A stretch of DNA of 64,000 nucleotides from Taibaiella chishuiensis (GTDB lineage: Bacteria > Bacteroidota > Bacteroidia > Chitinophagales > Chitinophagaceae). Both the position numbers and the translations under genes were made by a program. The stretch covers positions 186,001 to 250,000 of the forward strand of contig NZ_PYGD01000006.1 in the NCBI RefSeq assembly GCF_003014535.1. The letters run 5' to 3'. A model generated the notes under the pieces. It was not told the origin of the DNA. It worked only from the letters and a program-made list of their open reading frames with translations, and searched no databases. This document shows positions 8,342 through 17,561 of this stretch, one piece after another; the stretch's first letter is position 1, and the number at the start of each line of letters is the position of its first letter.

Positions 8342-9184
8342 TTAAGCCTGCTCCAGGTCGGCAATTACGAGTTTTTTCATTTTCAACAGCACCGGCATGA
8401 CACGCTGCGCCCGTTCAGGATCCTTAAGCAAAGTCGTCAGTGCTTTCGGTATGATCTGCCAGCTGACGCCATAACGGTCTACCAGCCAGCCACAGGCTAC
8501 TTCGCGACCACCATTATGGGTCAGTTCATCCCAGTACTGGTCGATCTGTGCCTGGTTATCGCATTCCACCACCATGGAGATCGCATCGTTAAAACCAAAC
8601 TTATGATCTAAACCGCTATCCATGGCCATCATCGTGTAATGATCGATATCAAACTGGGCATGCTTTACATAGTCGAGCGGTTCGCCTTCCCCTTCGCTAT
8701 AGTGAAGGATACCTTCTACCGATGATCCCGGGAATACACTGGTATAATAATGTACCGCCTCCGTGGCTTTGCCGGCGAGGGCCCCGGTAAACATCATCGT
8801 CGGACAGATCTTCTGTGTCTTATCCTCTTCCGTTGCGGTGAACAACTGCCAGGACACCCCGTATTTATCCTGGAGCCATCCGTACTTACTGCTCCAGGGG
8901 TAACTGTCGAGTCCCATCAATACCTGGGCGCCTTCGCTCAGCTTATTCCAGCTATGTTCGGTTTCTTCGGCCGTAGCCGCCACTACCATCAGCGATATGG
9001 AGGGATTGGGCAACGCTGTGGGCCCGTCATTCAGGAGCATCAGCTTTTGCCCGTGCACCTCGAGTTGGATTACGATAGGAGAAGTCTGCAATACGCGGGC
9101 CGATGCAAACGCGTCCTGGTAAAACGCTGAAGCCTCAGCAATCCTGCCTTTCAGCGTGAGGCAGGGATAAATAGCATTATTCAT
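8342..9184 (-). CDS. Two-domain VOC (PhnB-like) protein
   Basis: 280 residues from the ATG at 9184 (MNNAIYPCLTLKGRIAEASA). Two PhnB-type VOC domains are seen: residues ~3-120 ending DKYGVSWQLFT, and ~130-265 starting MMFTGALAGKATEAVHYYTS and ending VDRYGVSWQIIPKAL. The repeated YGVSWQ motif is the signature of the 3-demethylubiquinone-methyltransferase-like VOC group. Such proteins are metal- or small-molecule-binding and often described as drug-binding; no reaction can be assigned. It lies 35 bases downstream of the GyrI-like gene on the same strand, so co-transcription is likely. Confidence 0.9.
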   Translation of the reverse strand: MNNAIYPCLTLKGRIAEASAFYQDAFASARVLQTSPIVIQLEVHGQKLMLLNDGPTALPNPSISLMVVAATAEETEHSWNKLSEGAQVLMGLDSYPWSSKYGWLQDKYGVSWQLFTATEEDKTQKICPTMMFTGALAGKATEAVHYYTSVFPGSSVEGILHYSEGEGEPLDYVKHAQFDIDHYTMMAMDSGLDHKFGFNDAISMVVECDNQAQIDQYWDELTHNGGREVACGWLVDRYGVSWQIIPKALTTLLKDPERAQRVMPVLLKMKKLVIADLEQA

Positions 9185-9219
9185 GGTCGTATATTTTATA
9201 GTGGACGAAAAAAAACGGA

Positions 9220-9642
9220 TTAAATATGTGCTGTTGCTTCCTGCATCCTGACCATACAACGGCATAAGCCGCCATCGAGGTACCATTCGATACAAAAGCC
9301 GGCAGGATCAATGCGTTCGTCTGCAATCAATTTGCGGATCGCAATACCGATCTGCTCCGGATGCTGGTTATAAAACGGCACATCGATATAAAGATAAGCC
9401 CCCGCTGTAATCTCTTTCACCTGCAAACCGCCTGTCGCCAGGTCTTCGCCGGCCACGGCCGTTGTTGCCGCCAGGTAAATGATCTGTCCGTCGTAAGGCC
9501 AGGAGAGCCCGAAATAATTGCGTTGTTTATGAACAGGCAGCAAACGGTGTAAGCGTTCATGCGCCTGTTGAATGCCCTCCGGGAACGTATCGGCGGCAAG
9601 GCCATAGGTAAGCATAGATTCCGGTAGCTGCAGGATTTGCAT
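9220..9642 (-). CDS. GyrI-like effector-binding domain protein
   Basis: 140 residues from the ATG at 9642, supported by a -7 box TATGTTTG 19 bases upstream. The central part (FGLSWPYDGQIIYLAATTAV then LQVKEITAGAYLYIDVPFYN) resembles the effector-binding domain of AraC/MerR activators and SbmC/GyrI. In that fold, a beta strand with a G-x-Y-x pattern is followed by a helix that binds small molecules. There is no DNA-binding domain. It probably binds a hydrophobic ligand. The call rests on pattern only. Confidence 0.6.
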   Translation of the reverse strand: MQILQLPESMLTYGLAADTFPEGIQQAHERLHRLLPVHKQRNYFGLSWPYDGQIIYLAATTAVAGEDLATGGLQVKEITAGAYLYIDVPFYNQHPEQIGIAIRKLIADERIDPAGFCIEWYLDGGLCRCMVRMQEATAHI

Positions 9643-9660
9643 AGGTACGGTTTTGTAGTA

Positions 9661-9668
9661 CAAACATA
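9661..9668 (-). promoter_or_regulatory. -7 box of the GyrI-like/VOC pair
   Basis: TATGTTTG on the minus strand, an exact TAnnTTTG match, 19 bases before the ATG at 9642. It decides the start of the GyrI-like gene. Confidence 0.6.
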
Positions 9669-9805
9669 CAAAGCCTGTATGGCGTTTTCCGGGGTTGAAA
9701 GTGACACAAAAGGGGTAATTCGCGACAAATAGCTGCAAATTGTTATTGCATAGGCCTTTCGAAAGACAAACCTTTTAATTTTACTGCAAACTTTCACGAA
9801 TCTTT

Positions 9806-10153
9806 ATGGTAAAACGTATTGTAGCGAATATCGCGGTAACAGACCCTGCCGCTGCGCGCACGTTCTATGAAACGATACTGGGCCTGGATATGCTTATGGA
9901 TCATGGCTGGATCGTTACCTATGGCAGCGACACCCGGATGCCGCTACAGGTAAGCTTTGCAACCGAAGGCGGTTCGGGTACGCCCGTGCCCGACCTCTCT
10001 ATCGAAGTAGCAGACGTGGCCCTTGTGCTGGAACAGATGCAGGCAGCGGGGTTCACGGCGGTATATGGCCCTGTTACAGAACCCTGGGGTGTATACCGTT
10101 TTTATGTGCGCGATCCTTTTGGCAAACTGGTCAACATACTGCAACATGTGTAG
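9806..10153 (+). CDS. VOC family (glyoxalase/bleomycin-resistance) protein
   Basis: 115 residues, a single VOC domain. ANIAVTDPAAARTFYETILG is the typical first beta-alpha unit and VYRFYVRDPFGKLVNILQHV the last one. It belongs to the small glyoxalase/dioxygenase-fold group. The usual metal ligands are not unambiguous (an Asp or Glu stands where a His is common), so an enzymatic role is uncertain. It is monocistronic and convergent with the HD gene. Confidence 0.88.
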   Translation: MVKRIVANIAVTDPAAARTFYETILGLDMLMDHGWIVTYGSDTRMPLQVSFATEGGSGTPVPDLSIEVADVALVLEQMQAAGFTAVYGPVTEPWGVYRFYVRDPFGKLVNILQHV

Positions 10154-10182
10154 ACGGCAGATGCAGCACAGCTCCTGATAAG

Positions 10183-10216
10183 AAAGGGCCGGCATCACGA
10201 CTGTGCCGGCCCTTTT
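10183..10216. terminator. Bidirectional terminator between VOC and HD genes
   Basis: AAAGGGCCGGCA (10183-10194), 9-base loop, TGCCGGCCCTTT (10204-10215). It lies between convergent stop codons. Confidence 0.82.
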
Positions 10217-10231
10217 ACCCCTGGCGAACGC

Positions 10232-10882
10232 TTATTCGCTCCAGGGCGAATGCAGGATACAATCGCAAAAATTTTTCCGCTGAAAGCCGGGGATCATATA
10301 AGCGCAAACATCCGCTTTGATATTGCCGAAAGTCGTTTCCGTCTTATGTTCGAAACCGGAGAAGAAGGTTGGGATGATCTTCTTTTTGAAATCGTTGCGG
10401 GGAAAGGCCGCGAGAATCGTTTCGCGTTGCTGCGCAGTGAGGTGTTCGTAACCTTCGCCCATTACATCCAGGCCCACACCGGAGTACAATAAAGCCACCT
10501 CGGCTTCTTTATGTTCGGCAATACCGATGGTCGTATGTAAGGCAATGGCGTCCCAGACAAGCTGTACAGCGCCGGTAGGTATGCCATGTCCCTGCAGGAA
10601 GGCCCTGGCCGCATTGGCGCCATCCACCTCGAAGCGTTTATCGGGACTGCTGTACCTGCGGGTCAACCCGAGGTCGTGAAAAACGGCGCTGATGTAAAGC
10701 AGCTCCGGGTCGTAATCCAGCCCGCCACGCCGGCCATTAAGCGCGCCAAACAGGAATACACGCATCGAATGGTTATAAATAAACGGGGTGCCATGTTCCA
10801 GCAACAGTTCGGTTGCTTCGGTCGCCAGTTTGCTGTCCGGTATGCGGATGCCGGCAATTTCTTTGTTGGGTAATACAGACAT
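10232..10882 (-). CDS. HD domain-containing hydrolase
   Basis: 216 residues. The metal-binding set is visible: H38 (YNHSMRVFLFG), H69-D70 (AVFHDLGLT), and a later Asp in VWDAIALHTTIG. The arrangement resembles the small HD proteins related to cyanamide hydratase, which lack a second catalytic domain. The physiological substrate is unknown. A -7 box TAATTTTG 22 bases upstream suggests its own promoter, although the AraC gene 68 bases upstream on the same strand may also read into it. Confidence 0.88.
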   Translation of the reverse strand: MSVLPNKEIAGIRIPDSKLATEATELLLEHGTPFIYNHSMRVFLFGALNGRRGGLDYDPELLYISAVFHDLGLTRRYSSPDKRFEVDGANAARAFLQGHGIPTGAVQLVWDAIALHTTIGIAEHKEAEVALLYSGVGLDVMGEGYEHLTAQQRETILAAFPRNDFKKKIIPTFFSGFEHKTETTFGNIKADVCAYMIPGFQRKNFCDCILHSPWSE

Positions 10883-10904
10883 AAAATTATTGTTTTTATA
10901 CCTG

Positions 10905-10912
10905 CAAAATTA
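10905..10912 (-). promoter_or_regulatory. -7 box of the HD gene
   Basis: TAATTTTG on the minus strand, an exact TAnnTTTG match 22 bases upstream of the HD start at 10882. Confidence 0.55.
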
Positions 10913-10950
10913 CCCGCGTACCTTTCGCCCCAATGGTCAGAACCGGCAGA

Positions 10951-11793
10951 TTACCTGTCGGTATTGACGAAGCGGTTGCGGAAGTCAAGCGGTGCACAAC
11001 CAGTTTCCTTGCGGAAGAAATGACTGAACTGTTCGGGTGTGCTGAAGTTCATTTCATAGGCGATCTCCTTGACAGGTAAGGTGCTGAACTGCAAAGCCCG
11101 TTTGGCCTCCGCCACCAATTGACCATTGATGATCTCTTTAGCACCTTTGCCGGCATATTTGCGGCAGCAATCCGATAAGCTACGGGCCGTGATATGGAGC
11201 TGGCGCGCATAAGAAGCCACATCGTGGAGTGATTTATATTGTATGCTGACCAGTTCGGTAAACCGGTGATAACACTGCCGCGAAAACGCATCGAAACCGG
11301 GCAGTTCTTTCCTGCTTACATGAGCCAGTTTGATCATGAGGATCTTCAGGTAAGCGGCCAGTGCATCAAGCTTGTTGGGATAAGCAGGGAGCAGGTATTC
11401 GTGGTACAAGGCTGTAACCAGGGTATGTAATTGTTCGTAATCGGGAGACGTCAACACCTGGTACTGGTTATCGGCCGCATTATTGAACAGTACCGCCTTG
11501 CAGTTATTGGCGCTGGCCGGGCTGCGCTCCCAGAAACAATCGCCAAAGCTAAGCGTAAAGCCATGCAACCTGGTATCTGCCGCGCAATGCACTACCTGTC
11601 CCCGGGCGATTAGGAATAGCGTATGGTCATCGACCGGGTACGACCGTTCGTCTATGACCAGGGCGCCGCTGCCCTGCGCCACCAGCAGGATACGATGATA
11701 ATACAGCCGTTCGGCAACAGGTGAGGTAGCCGCCGCCTGTAATTCCATTACGCAAAACGATTCTTTTATTTCCGGTTCCGGGATAATGTCCAT
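10951..11793 (-). CDS. AraC family transcriptional regulator
   Basis: 280 residues. The N-terminal cupin region includes ILLVAQGSGALVIDERSYPV and TLFLIARGQVVHC. The C-terminal AraC double HTH includes HDVASYARQLHITARSLSDC, then VKEIAYEMNFSTPEQFSHFF, ending APLDFRNRF. It is divergent from the DUF2461 gene (142 bases between starts) and lies upstream of the HD hydrolase, which it may regulate. The inducer is unknown. Confidence 0.92.
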   Translation of the reverse strand: MDIIPEPEIKESFCVMELQAAATSPVAERLYYHRILLVAQGSGALVIDERSYPVDDHTLFLIARGQVVHCAADTRLHGFTLSFGDCFWERSPASANNCKAVLFNNAADNQYQVLTSPDYEQLHTLVTALYHEYLLPAYPNKLDALAAYLKILMIKLAHVSRKELPGFDAFSRQCYHRFTELVSIQYKSLHDVASYARQLHITARSLSDCCRKYAGKGAKEIINGQLVAEAKRALQFSTLPVKEIAYEMNFSTPEQFSHFFRKETGCAPLDFRNRFVNTDR

Positions 11794-11813
11794 AACGATT
11801 GACAGATCAGCGG

Positions 11814-11821
11814 CAAAACTA
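11814..11821 (-). promoter_or_regulatory. -7 box of the AraC gene
   Basis: TAGTTTTG on the minus strand, matching TAnnTTTG, 20 bases before the start at 11793. Confidence 0.5.
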
Positions 11822-11901
11822 AGCTTTAGCCTGCGGACAAGACATCGTTAAAATTGATGGCGCTACGATAAAGGCGGGCAGACAGGATACACAACAAGCC
11901 T

Positions 11902-11909
11902 TATCTTTG
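11902..11909 (+). promoter_or_regulatory. -7 box of the DUF2461 gene
   Basis: TATCTTTG, an exact TAnnTTTG match, 25 bases before the ATG at 11935. Confidence 0.6.
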
Positions 11910-11934
11910 CTGCTCGTCGAAAAAAGCAACTATC

Positions 11935-12627
11935 ATGCCCCTTGCTCCCCCTGCCCTTCCCGCTTCTGTCCTGGACTTCCTGGTCACTCTCGGGGAAAAC
12001 AACTACCGCGAATGGTTTAACAACAACAAAGACCGTTTCCTGGAAGAACAGGCCCATGTGGAAGCCTGGGCCGATGCGCTGCTCGGGGCCCTTAACCGGC
12101 ACGACCAGATCGAAACACCTACGGGCAAACAGGGTATGCAACGTATCTACCGGGATACCCGTTTTTCGAAAGACAAAACACCGTATAAAACCAACTGGGC
12201 CGGCGGTTTCCGGCGCGCTACCAAATACCGGAGGGGCGGGTACTATTATCATATACAACCCGGCAAAACCTATGTTGCAGGCGGCTTCTGGGCGCCTAAT
12301 GCCCCCGACCTCAAACGCATACGCGAAGAGATCAGCTATGATCCCGCAGCGCTGCGCGCCATCATCGGCAACAATTCTTTTAAAAAGATATTCGGCCAAA
12401 TGGAGGGCGAACAGCTCAAGACCGCGCCAAAAGGCTTCGACCCGGCTGATGAAGCTATCGACCTGCTCCGCTATAAACAATTCCTGCTCATCCGTCATTT
12501 CCCCGACGAAGCTGTGCTGGCGCCGGATTTCGTGACCGAAGTGGATCGGACCTTCCGGCATATGCGGCCCTTTCTCGACTATATGAGCCAGGTGCTTACC
12601 ACCGATGCCAACGGGCTGCAGCTTTAA
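11935..12627 (+). CDS. DUF2461 (TIGR02453) family protein
   Basis: 230 residues, the normal family size. Family landmarks in order: LGENNYREWFNNNKDRFLEE, then RIYRDTRFSKDKTPYKTNWA, GGYYYHIQPGKTYVAGGFW, and LIRHFPDEAVLAPDF. DUF2461 proteins are widespread and cytosolic with no established biochemical function. The gene is monocistronic with a clear -7 box and is followed by a terminator shared with the large convergent gene. Confidence 0.93.
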   Translation: MPLAPPALPASVLDFLVTLGENNYREWFNNNKDRFLEEQAHVEAWADALLGALNRHDQIETPTGKQGMQRIYRDTRFSKDKTPYKTNWAGGFRRATKYRRGGYYYHIQPGKTYVAGGFWAPNAPDLKRIREEISYDPAALRAIIGNNSFKKIFGQMEGEQLKTAPKGFDPADEAIDLLRYKQFLLIRHFPDEAVLAPDFVTEVDRTFRHMRPFLDYMSQVLTTDANGLQL

Positions 12628-12751
12628 ATACTCCGCTGCGGTTCCTGTGTGCTGTTAATACGTGTTTCCACGTATTAAAACCCGTATATCACTACAGCCC
12701 GCCTGATCTATAGCGGGTTTCAATACCAGGTTTAACCCTATTGTCTCAAAG

Positions 12752-12790
12752 CAAACAGCATCGTTCCGTAACGGGGAACGATGCTGTTTG
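12752..12790. terminator. Bidirectional terminator, 16-bp perfect stem
   Basis: CAAACAGCATCGTTCC (12752-12767), 7-base loop, exact complement (12775-12790). It stands between the convergent DUF2461 gene and the large secreted-protein gene. Confidence 0.82.
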
Positions 12791-12808
12791 TTTATGTTGT
12801 ACCTTACT

Positions 12809-15800
12809 TTACTTCAGGATTTCAAATTTCCGGCTAAGCTGTCCTTTACCGGTAACAATATGGATAAAATAAACGCCCGGCGCAAGCGATGCAACAGGGA
12901 TATGTTGCGTGTTACCGGTCATCCTGCCGGTCAGCAGCGTAACGCCCAAGGTATTAACGATACGATAGGCTACAGGTTGCCAGGCTGCGTTTCTATGCGC
13001 TACCGTAATCCGCGTTGTAGCAGGGTTAGGGTAAAGTAATAAACCCGCGCCCTCTTCCCGGCCGGCAATACCGGTACCCTGCCCGTCAAATACATCTACA
13101 GTCCTTGATTGCAGCAGGCTATCGTTACAATCTCCCGCCAGTTTTACGCTTACGGTATAGATACCGTTGCGGGTATAACGGTGCTGTACCTGCGGCCCAT
13201 CGGCCCGCGGGCTGCCATCGCCAAAATCCCAGGTATAAGTCGTGATGAACTTTGGATTATTGATATTGAAGGTATAGGTGGCGGTATCGCCGTATATCGC
13301 ATTGATCATTCCGGATGGATTGGCTTTCACGATAATGTGGATGGTATCGCTTTGCTTACAGGAATAATGATCGGTAACCAGGACGCTGTACATACCTGTG
13401 GTATTGACATTCAGGGTCTGGCTGGTAACACCGGTGTTCCAGAGGAAGCCGGCCCCGGGATTGCCCGCATCAAGTAACAGGGTATTACCCCGGCAGAAAG
13501 CCGTATCCCTACCCAGGTTGACTACAGGCAAGGGCCGCATAGTCACATCGGTGCTACTGTTGATCACACAACCGGTAGTGCTTTTTATGGCTACTGACTT
13601 TATACCGCCGGTCGTTACCTCGATCGTTTGCGTGGTTGCAGCGCCCGGCGACCAAAGATAGCTGCTGCCCGTATTGCCGGCATCGAGCGTTGCCGTTGAG
13701 CCCTGGCAGAGATCCAGGGTAGCCGGCAGGTTGTTTTGCGGTACCACACCTGCCGTTATTTTAAGTGTGTCCGTGTTTTTGCAACTATTCATCGTTACCG
13801 TTACTGAATAATTGCCGGGGGTACTTGCCGTAATGGATTGAGTAGAGGCTCCTGTACTCCAGGCATAACCAGCGCCGGGATTACCGGCGTTCAGCGTATA
13901 GGTAATGCCTGGGCAAATCGTGGTATCGTTGCCGATATTAACGACGGGTACAGGTCTTACGGTAGCCACCACGGCCTGCCGTGGCGTGCTCTCGCAGGTA
14001 CCGGAAGCTGCGGCGATATAATAAGTAGTCGTTGTTGTAAGAGAAGGAGTAGTAAATACATTACCGGTAAATAAGGCCGTTCCGCCGGTCAGCGCGGCAT
14101 ACCATTTGATACCGCCCCCTGCAGATGCAGTAGCACTCAATACCACTGTGCCCGGTCCGCAATTAAAGCTGTCCCTTTGGGAAGTAATAACAGGCGGCAC
14201 GCAGGCTGTGGTAAAATTGGTTACGGCCGACCATGCGCTGGTATCGCCGGGTCCACATGCGGCACGTACATAATAACTATAAGCAGTGGCAGGCGTAAGC
14301 GGCGGATTAAGGGTATAAGGCTTGCTGGGCGTAAATATAGATGTGCCCGCCGTATTTACATTAAAACCGGCCGGACCGTATTTGATCTGCCATTGGGGTG
14401 GTGTTCCGGTTTGTGTCCAGTTAAGCGATGCCGTGGTAGCCGTAACTGCCGTTGCGGTGGGCGCGGTGGGCACGGCACAAAGTACCGGAGTTGAAGTGGT
14501 GTAGGTAATACGAACGTCCGAGAGCTTATATAAGGTTCCGTTTGGCGTAGCTAAACTTGTTTCTGCAGGATCTGTTCCATCCTGGTTTCTTGCCGCCGAC
14601 CTGTTGGCTATACTCGAGTTACCAGCAATACCCTGAGCACTACCGCTACCACCATAATCCGATTTAACCATGATCATTAAATTATCGGCTGTATAACTGA
14701 AAGGTGTGGTTAGGGTGATCATCTTCCAGCCCACGGTATTGTCCTGTGTGGTATTCCCGTCGAACAGAGTGCTTAAGCCCCCGGTATAGGTCGTCGAATT
14801 CCAGGCAACCCCGGGAGCCGCGGGAACCGTGGTAGCCGTAGTAGTACGCATCCATACTTTAGTGGGCTTGGTCCTTGAAGCGGCAGTATTGTTTTTATAA
14901 TACTCGATAGCTGTAATATTTCCGTATGCACCGATTTCCGACTGCAGGTACAATTCGGCATTTCGCTGATAACCGTAAAGATGAACCAATGTGCAATAGG
15001 TAGTGGTGCCTCCGGTAGTCGTCCCTATCGTTACCACAGGGTCTATCGTAACAGGGAATACACGACCGGAAGCCTGCAGCCAGGCCGCTCCGATACTGCT
15101 GCTTACTTCAATTCCCCCTTGTACAAAAGTTACCTGGTAGCTCCCCCTGTAGACATGTTTATTGATCAACAACTGTTGTTGCGCCGAGCGCTTTTCGGCA
15201 GGCAGACCTATAATATCGAATACCTCTTCCCTGGTAATACCATGGTCAAAAACGATGATATCACCAAAGTTGATTTGTTCCGGGTTGCCGGGAACAAGAA
15301 TAGAAAAACTGTTGGTTTCGAAATTACTATGATGGACCTGACCGGTACTGCTTATTACCTGCCAGCCGCTTTTCAGCGGTATAAATTGAGAGAACGCAAC
15401 CTGCCCGTTTGCAGAAAGGCCAGCGATATCAGGGCTGAGGGCATGAATAATCGTATTGTTCTCTACACCGCCGTTTACTACTACAAATTCTTCGGTAATA
15501 TTGGGATAGATGCCCGGATAAGTAAGATTACTGCCGTCAGCAGCAACAACGGCGGCCTGCGCATGCGGAACATATTCCCGCAGCGTATTCGCATCCTTAT
15601 AAGTATGCTTCGGATTTTTCCACCATTCAAAGGATAGTTGGGCTCCCGCCTGCAATTTCACAGGCGCTACCCCGGCAGTTCCCGGGAAAAAACTTTTAAC
15701 CTCATTGGTCAGGTTTACATAGCGGTAAGGATTATTGAGGGCAGGGTTGGAAGTAATAGCCATGTCTATATCCTGCCAGGCGCCAAGGGCATCCTGGTAA

Positions 15801-16087
15801 TGAATCCCCCCCGGCATAACCTGGGCAGTAGCCGTGCCATTACCGTTGGAAAAATGTTTTGTAGTCCGGCTTCGCTTTTCGAGTATCTCCTGCGCCGGCG
15901 TATAACCGCCGAAAATACCTGCTTTTCCCCACCGTTGATCGAGCCTGGACCGGTTACCGCAAACAGGCGTTGATGCAGTACCGGCCTCCTTTAAGTTGCC
16001 TGGGACCTGTGCAGGAGCAGTAAGCGAAAAAAAAGTAGTAGCAAACAGGAGCAATAGCATTTGCTTCGTGATGTAGTTTTCTGACAT
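12809..16087 (-). CDS. Large secreted multidomain protein with T9SS sorting domain
   Basis: 1092 residues. Signal peptide around residues 1-26 (ending SLTAPAQ). Residues ~30-360 form an unrecognised beta-rich region. Residues ~360-530 look like a jelly-roll-type module. A fibronectin type III domain follows (~545-630: APTATAVTATTASLNWTQTG). Then come an Ig-like domain (~635-710) and three tandem ~75-residue Ig-like repeats of the form VNIGNDTTICPGITYTLNAG. After these is a PKD domain (TYTWDFGDGSPRADGPQVQH), and finally a type IX sorting domain (LLLYPNPATTRITV to FEILK). It is probably a cell-surface adhesin or matrix protein; no catalytic motif is seen. A -7 box TACATTTG (16267-16274) implies a ~180-base leader. 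Confidence 0.88.
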   Translation of the reverse strand: MSENYITKQMLLLLFATTFFSLTAPAQVPGNLKEAGTASTPVCGNRSRLDQRWGKAGIFGGYTPAQEILEKRSRTTKHFSNGNGTATAQVMPGGIHYQDALGAWQDIDMAITSNPALNNPYRYVNLTNEVKSFFPGTAGVAPVKLQAGAQLSFEWWKNPKHTYKDANTLREYVPHAQAAVVAADGSNLTYPGIYPNITEEFVVVNGGVENNTIIHALSPDIAGLSANGQVAFSQFIPLKSGWQVISSTGQVHHSNFETNSFSILVPGNPEQINFGDIIVFDHGITREEVFDIIGLPAEKRSAQQQLLINKHVYRGSYQVTFVQGGIEVSSSIGAAWLQASGRVFPVTIDPVVTIGTTTGGTTTYCTLVHLYGYQRNAELYLQSEIGAYGNITAIEYYKNNTAASRTKPTKVWMRTTTATTVPAAPGVAWNSTTYTGGLSTLFDGNTTQDNTVGWKMITLTTPFSYTADNLMIMVKSDYGGSGSAQGIAGNSSIANRSAARNQDGTDPAETSLATPNGTLYKLSDVRITYTTSTPVLCAVPTAPTATAVTATTASLNWTQTGTPPQWQIKYGPAGFNVNTAGTSIFTPSKPYTLNPPLTPATAYSYYVRAACGPGDTSAWSAVTNFTTACVPPVITSQRDSFNCGPGTVVLSATASAGGGIKWYAALTGGTALFTGNVFTTPSLTTTTTYYIAAASGTCESTPRQAVVATVRPVPVVNIGNDTTICPGITYTLNAGNPGAGYAWSTGASTQSITASTPGNYSVTVTMNSCKNTDTLKITAGVVPQNNLPATLDLCQGSTATLDAGNTGSSYLWSPGAATTQTIEVTTGGIKSVAIKSTTGCVINSSTDVTMRPLPVVNLGRDTAFCRGNTLLLDAGNPGAGFLWNTGVTSQTLNVNTTGMYSVLVTDHYSCKQSDTIHIIVKANPSGMINAIYGDTATYTFNINNPKFITTYTWDFGDGSPRADGPQVQHRYTRNGIYTVSVKLAGDCNDSLLQSRTVDVFDGQGTGIAGREEGAGLLLYPNPATTRITVAHRNAAWQPVAYRIVNTLGVTLLTGRMTGNTQHIPVASLAPGVYFIHIVTGKGQLSRKFEILK

Positions 16088-16266
16088 AAGATCGACCTTT
16101 TAGAAGAAGAGACGCGTGTAAGCCATCGCGCTTAAAATGGTTGCCCGGATGTGCTTACCCAGGCTAAACTTAATGCCATTTATTGGTCGTTCCTAGTAGC
16201 TTTACACTAATTAACGCTTATATGTATTTAATAAAAAAAATAATTGTATTAATTAACTAAAACAAA

Positions 16267-16274
16267 CAAATGTA
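16267..16274 (-). promoter_or_regulatory. Possible -7 box for the large secreted-protein gene
   Basis: TACATTTG on the minus strand in an A/T-rich stretch. The match to TAnnTTTG is exact, but it lies 180 bases from the start, so the call is tentative. Confidence 0.35.
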
Positions 16275-16353
16275 TATTGCTCCTGTTTTAAATCATGCCC
16301 CTTAAAGCGGATCATGACGCCCGGCAACAGCATTCCAGATTCATCAAAACATT

Positions 16354-16397
16354 AAAAAACCGGAGCATCACCCTGTTGCGCAGGGTAATACTCCGGT
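16354..16397 (-). terminator. Intrinsic terminator of the heavy-metal efflux operon
   Basis: On the minus strand: ACCGGAG-TAT-TACCCTG, short loop, CAGGGTGATGCTCCGGT followed by six T. It lies 21 bases after the CusB-type stop. Two mismatches interrupt the stem. Confidence 0.82.
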
Positions 16398-16417
16398 CGG
16401 TTCAATGCCGGCTTGTA

Positions 16418-17551
16418 TTAGTCTTCCGATTTATTCTTCAGCATGGTGAGCAGCACATAGGCATTATGCGTAACTAACTCATTGCCGGGTACCGCCGCTT
16501 GTAAGGCGGTAAATCCTGCCGCGCTGGCGCCCGTAGCCACGGGCACCAGGGTAAAGGATTTGCGGTCGTTTGTCGTAAACACATACCGCTTACCCTGCCA
16601 GCTTACAAGCCCCCCATCAGGAACGGCGCTTACCACCTGATCGTTCAGTTCGATCTCGCCACTTACGAAATTACCCGCAAGCAGGCCGGCGACCGGCTTT
16701 TCCAGATGACAATGTACGGCCACTGCCCGGTCGTCGTCGAGGTTATGCGCTACATAGGCCACCCGGGTGCGGAACTTCTGGTCGGGCTTGTTGTTTAAGG
16801 CACAGGTCACTACCTGCCCGGGTTTGAGGTTCTGGGCATCGTTCTCAAAAACGCGTAAGTTGATATGCAGCTCCGAAGGATCGATCAGCTCAAACAGGAC
16901 ATCGGTAGGCGCTACATATTTACCCTGGTTAACATTAACCTTGCTGATATACCCCGAAACTGGTGCATAAACAGCTACCGTACGCGACAACGTGCCTTCG
17001 CTGAGTTTATCGGGATTGATACCGATAAGCCTTAACTTTTCGCCCAGGGCTTTAAGCAGGACCTTCTGGCTTTCATAAGTAGCAGTGGCCTGCTGCAGCG
17101 TACGCTGGCTGTTCGATTCGGTCTGACTGAGCAGTTGCTGCCGCTCGAAGTCGGCCCGGTCGAAGTTGAGTTTCGATTTAGCCGTAAGATAATCCTGTTG
17201 CAACTGTACAAAGCCCTGGTCTTCGATTGTAGCCATTACCTGGCCCTTGCGCAATTGCATACCGGGCAACAGGTTGATGCTGCGTATATAACCGCCCATC
17301 GGGAAACTAATGGTATGCATATTGGCCGGTGGTACATCCACAACACCGTTTACCCTTAAGGTTGCGGAAATGGTGCGTTGTTCGGGCTGCCCTACCTGTA
17401 ATGCGGCGTTCCGGTACTGTTCGGGACTTAGCGTAATGGTATTGTCTTCTGCCGGTTTTGTCTTTACCGCCGCAGCCTGCTTTTGAGGCTCTCCCTTGCA
17501 GGATGCCAGGAGCGCCAGTACAGGCAGTATATAAAAAAGTTTGTGGGTCAT
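16418..17551 (-). CDS. CusB/CzcB-type RND efflux periplasmic adaptor lipoprotein
   Basis: 377 residues. Lipoprotein signal: MTHKLFYILPVLALLASCKG, with the lipobox LASC and Cys at 18. An N-terminal barrel/lipoyl half is followed by a coiled-coil hairpin (~120-175, DYLTAKSKLNFDRADFERQQ), the second lipoyl half (VYAPVSGYISKVNVNQGKYV) and beta-barrel and membrane-proximal domains. This is a membrane-fusion protein that bridges the RND pump and the outer-membrane channel. It is the last gene of the operon, 10 bases after the CusA-TolC stop. No extended Met-rich N-terminus as in E. coli CusB is visible. Confidence 0.92.
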   Translation of the reverse strand: MTHKLFYILPVLALLASCKGEPQKQAAAVKTKPAEDNTITLSPEQYRNAALQVGQPEQRTISATLRVNGVVDVPPANMHTISFPMGGYIRSINLLPGMQLRKGQVMATIEDQGFVQLQQDYLTAKSKLNFDRADFERQQLLSQTESNSQRTLQQATATYESQKVLLKALGEKLRLIGINPDKLSEGTLSRTVAVYAPVSGYISKVNVNQGKYVAPTDVLFELIDPSELHINLRVFENDAQNLKPGQVVTCALNNKPDQKFRTRVAYVAHNLDDDRAVAVHCHLEKPVAGLLAGNFVSGEIELNDQVVSAVPDGGLVSWQGKRYVFTTNDRKSFTLVPVATGASAAGFTALQAAVPGNELVTHNAYVLLTMLKNKSED

Positions 17552-17561
17552 GATCTTTGTT

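Noticed and set aside
11863-12561. 232-residue minus-strand frame over DUF2461
   Set aside because: DUF2461 on the plus strand is complete with family landmarks and a -7 box.
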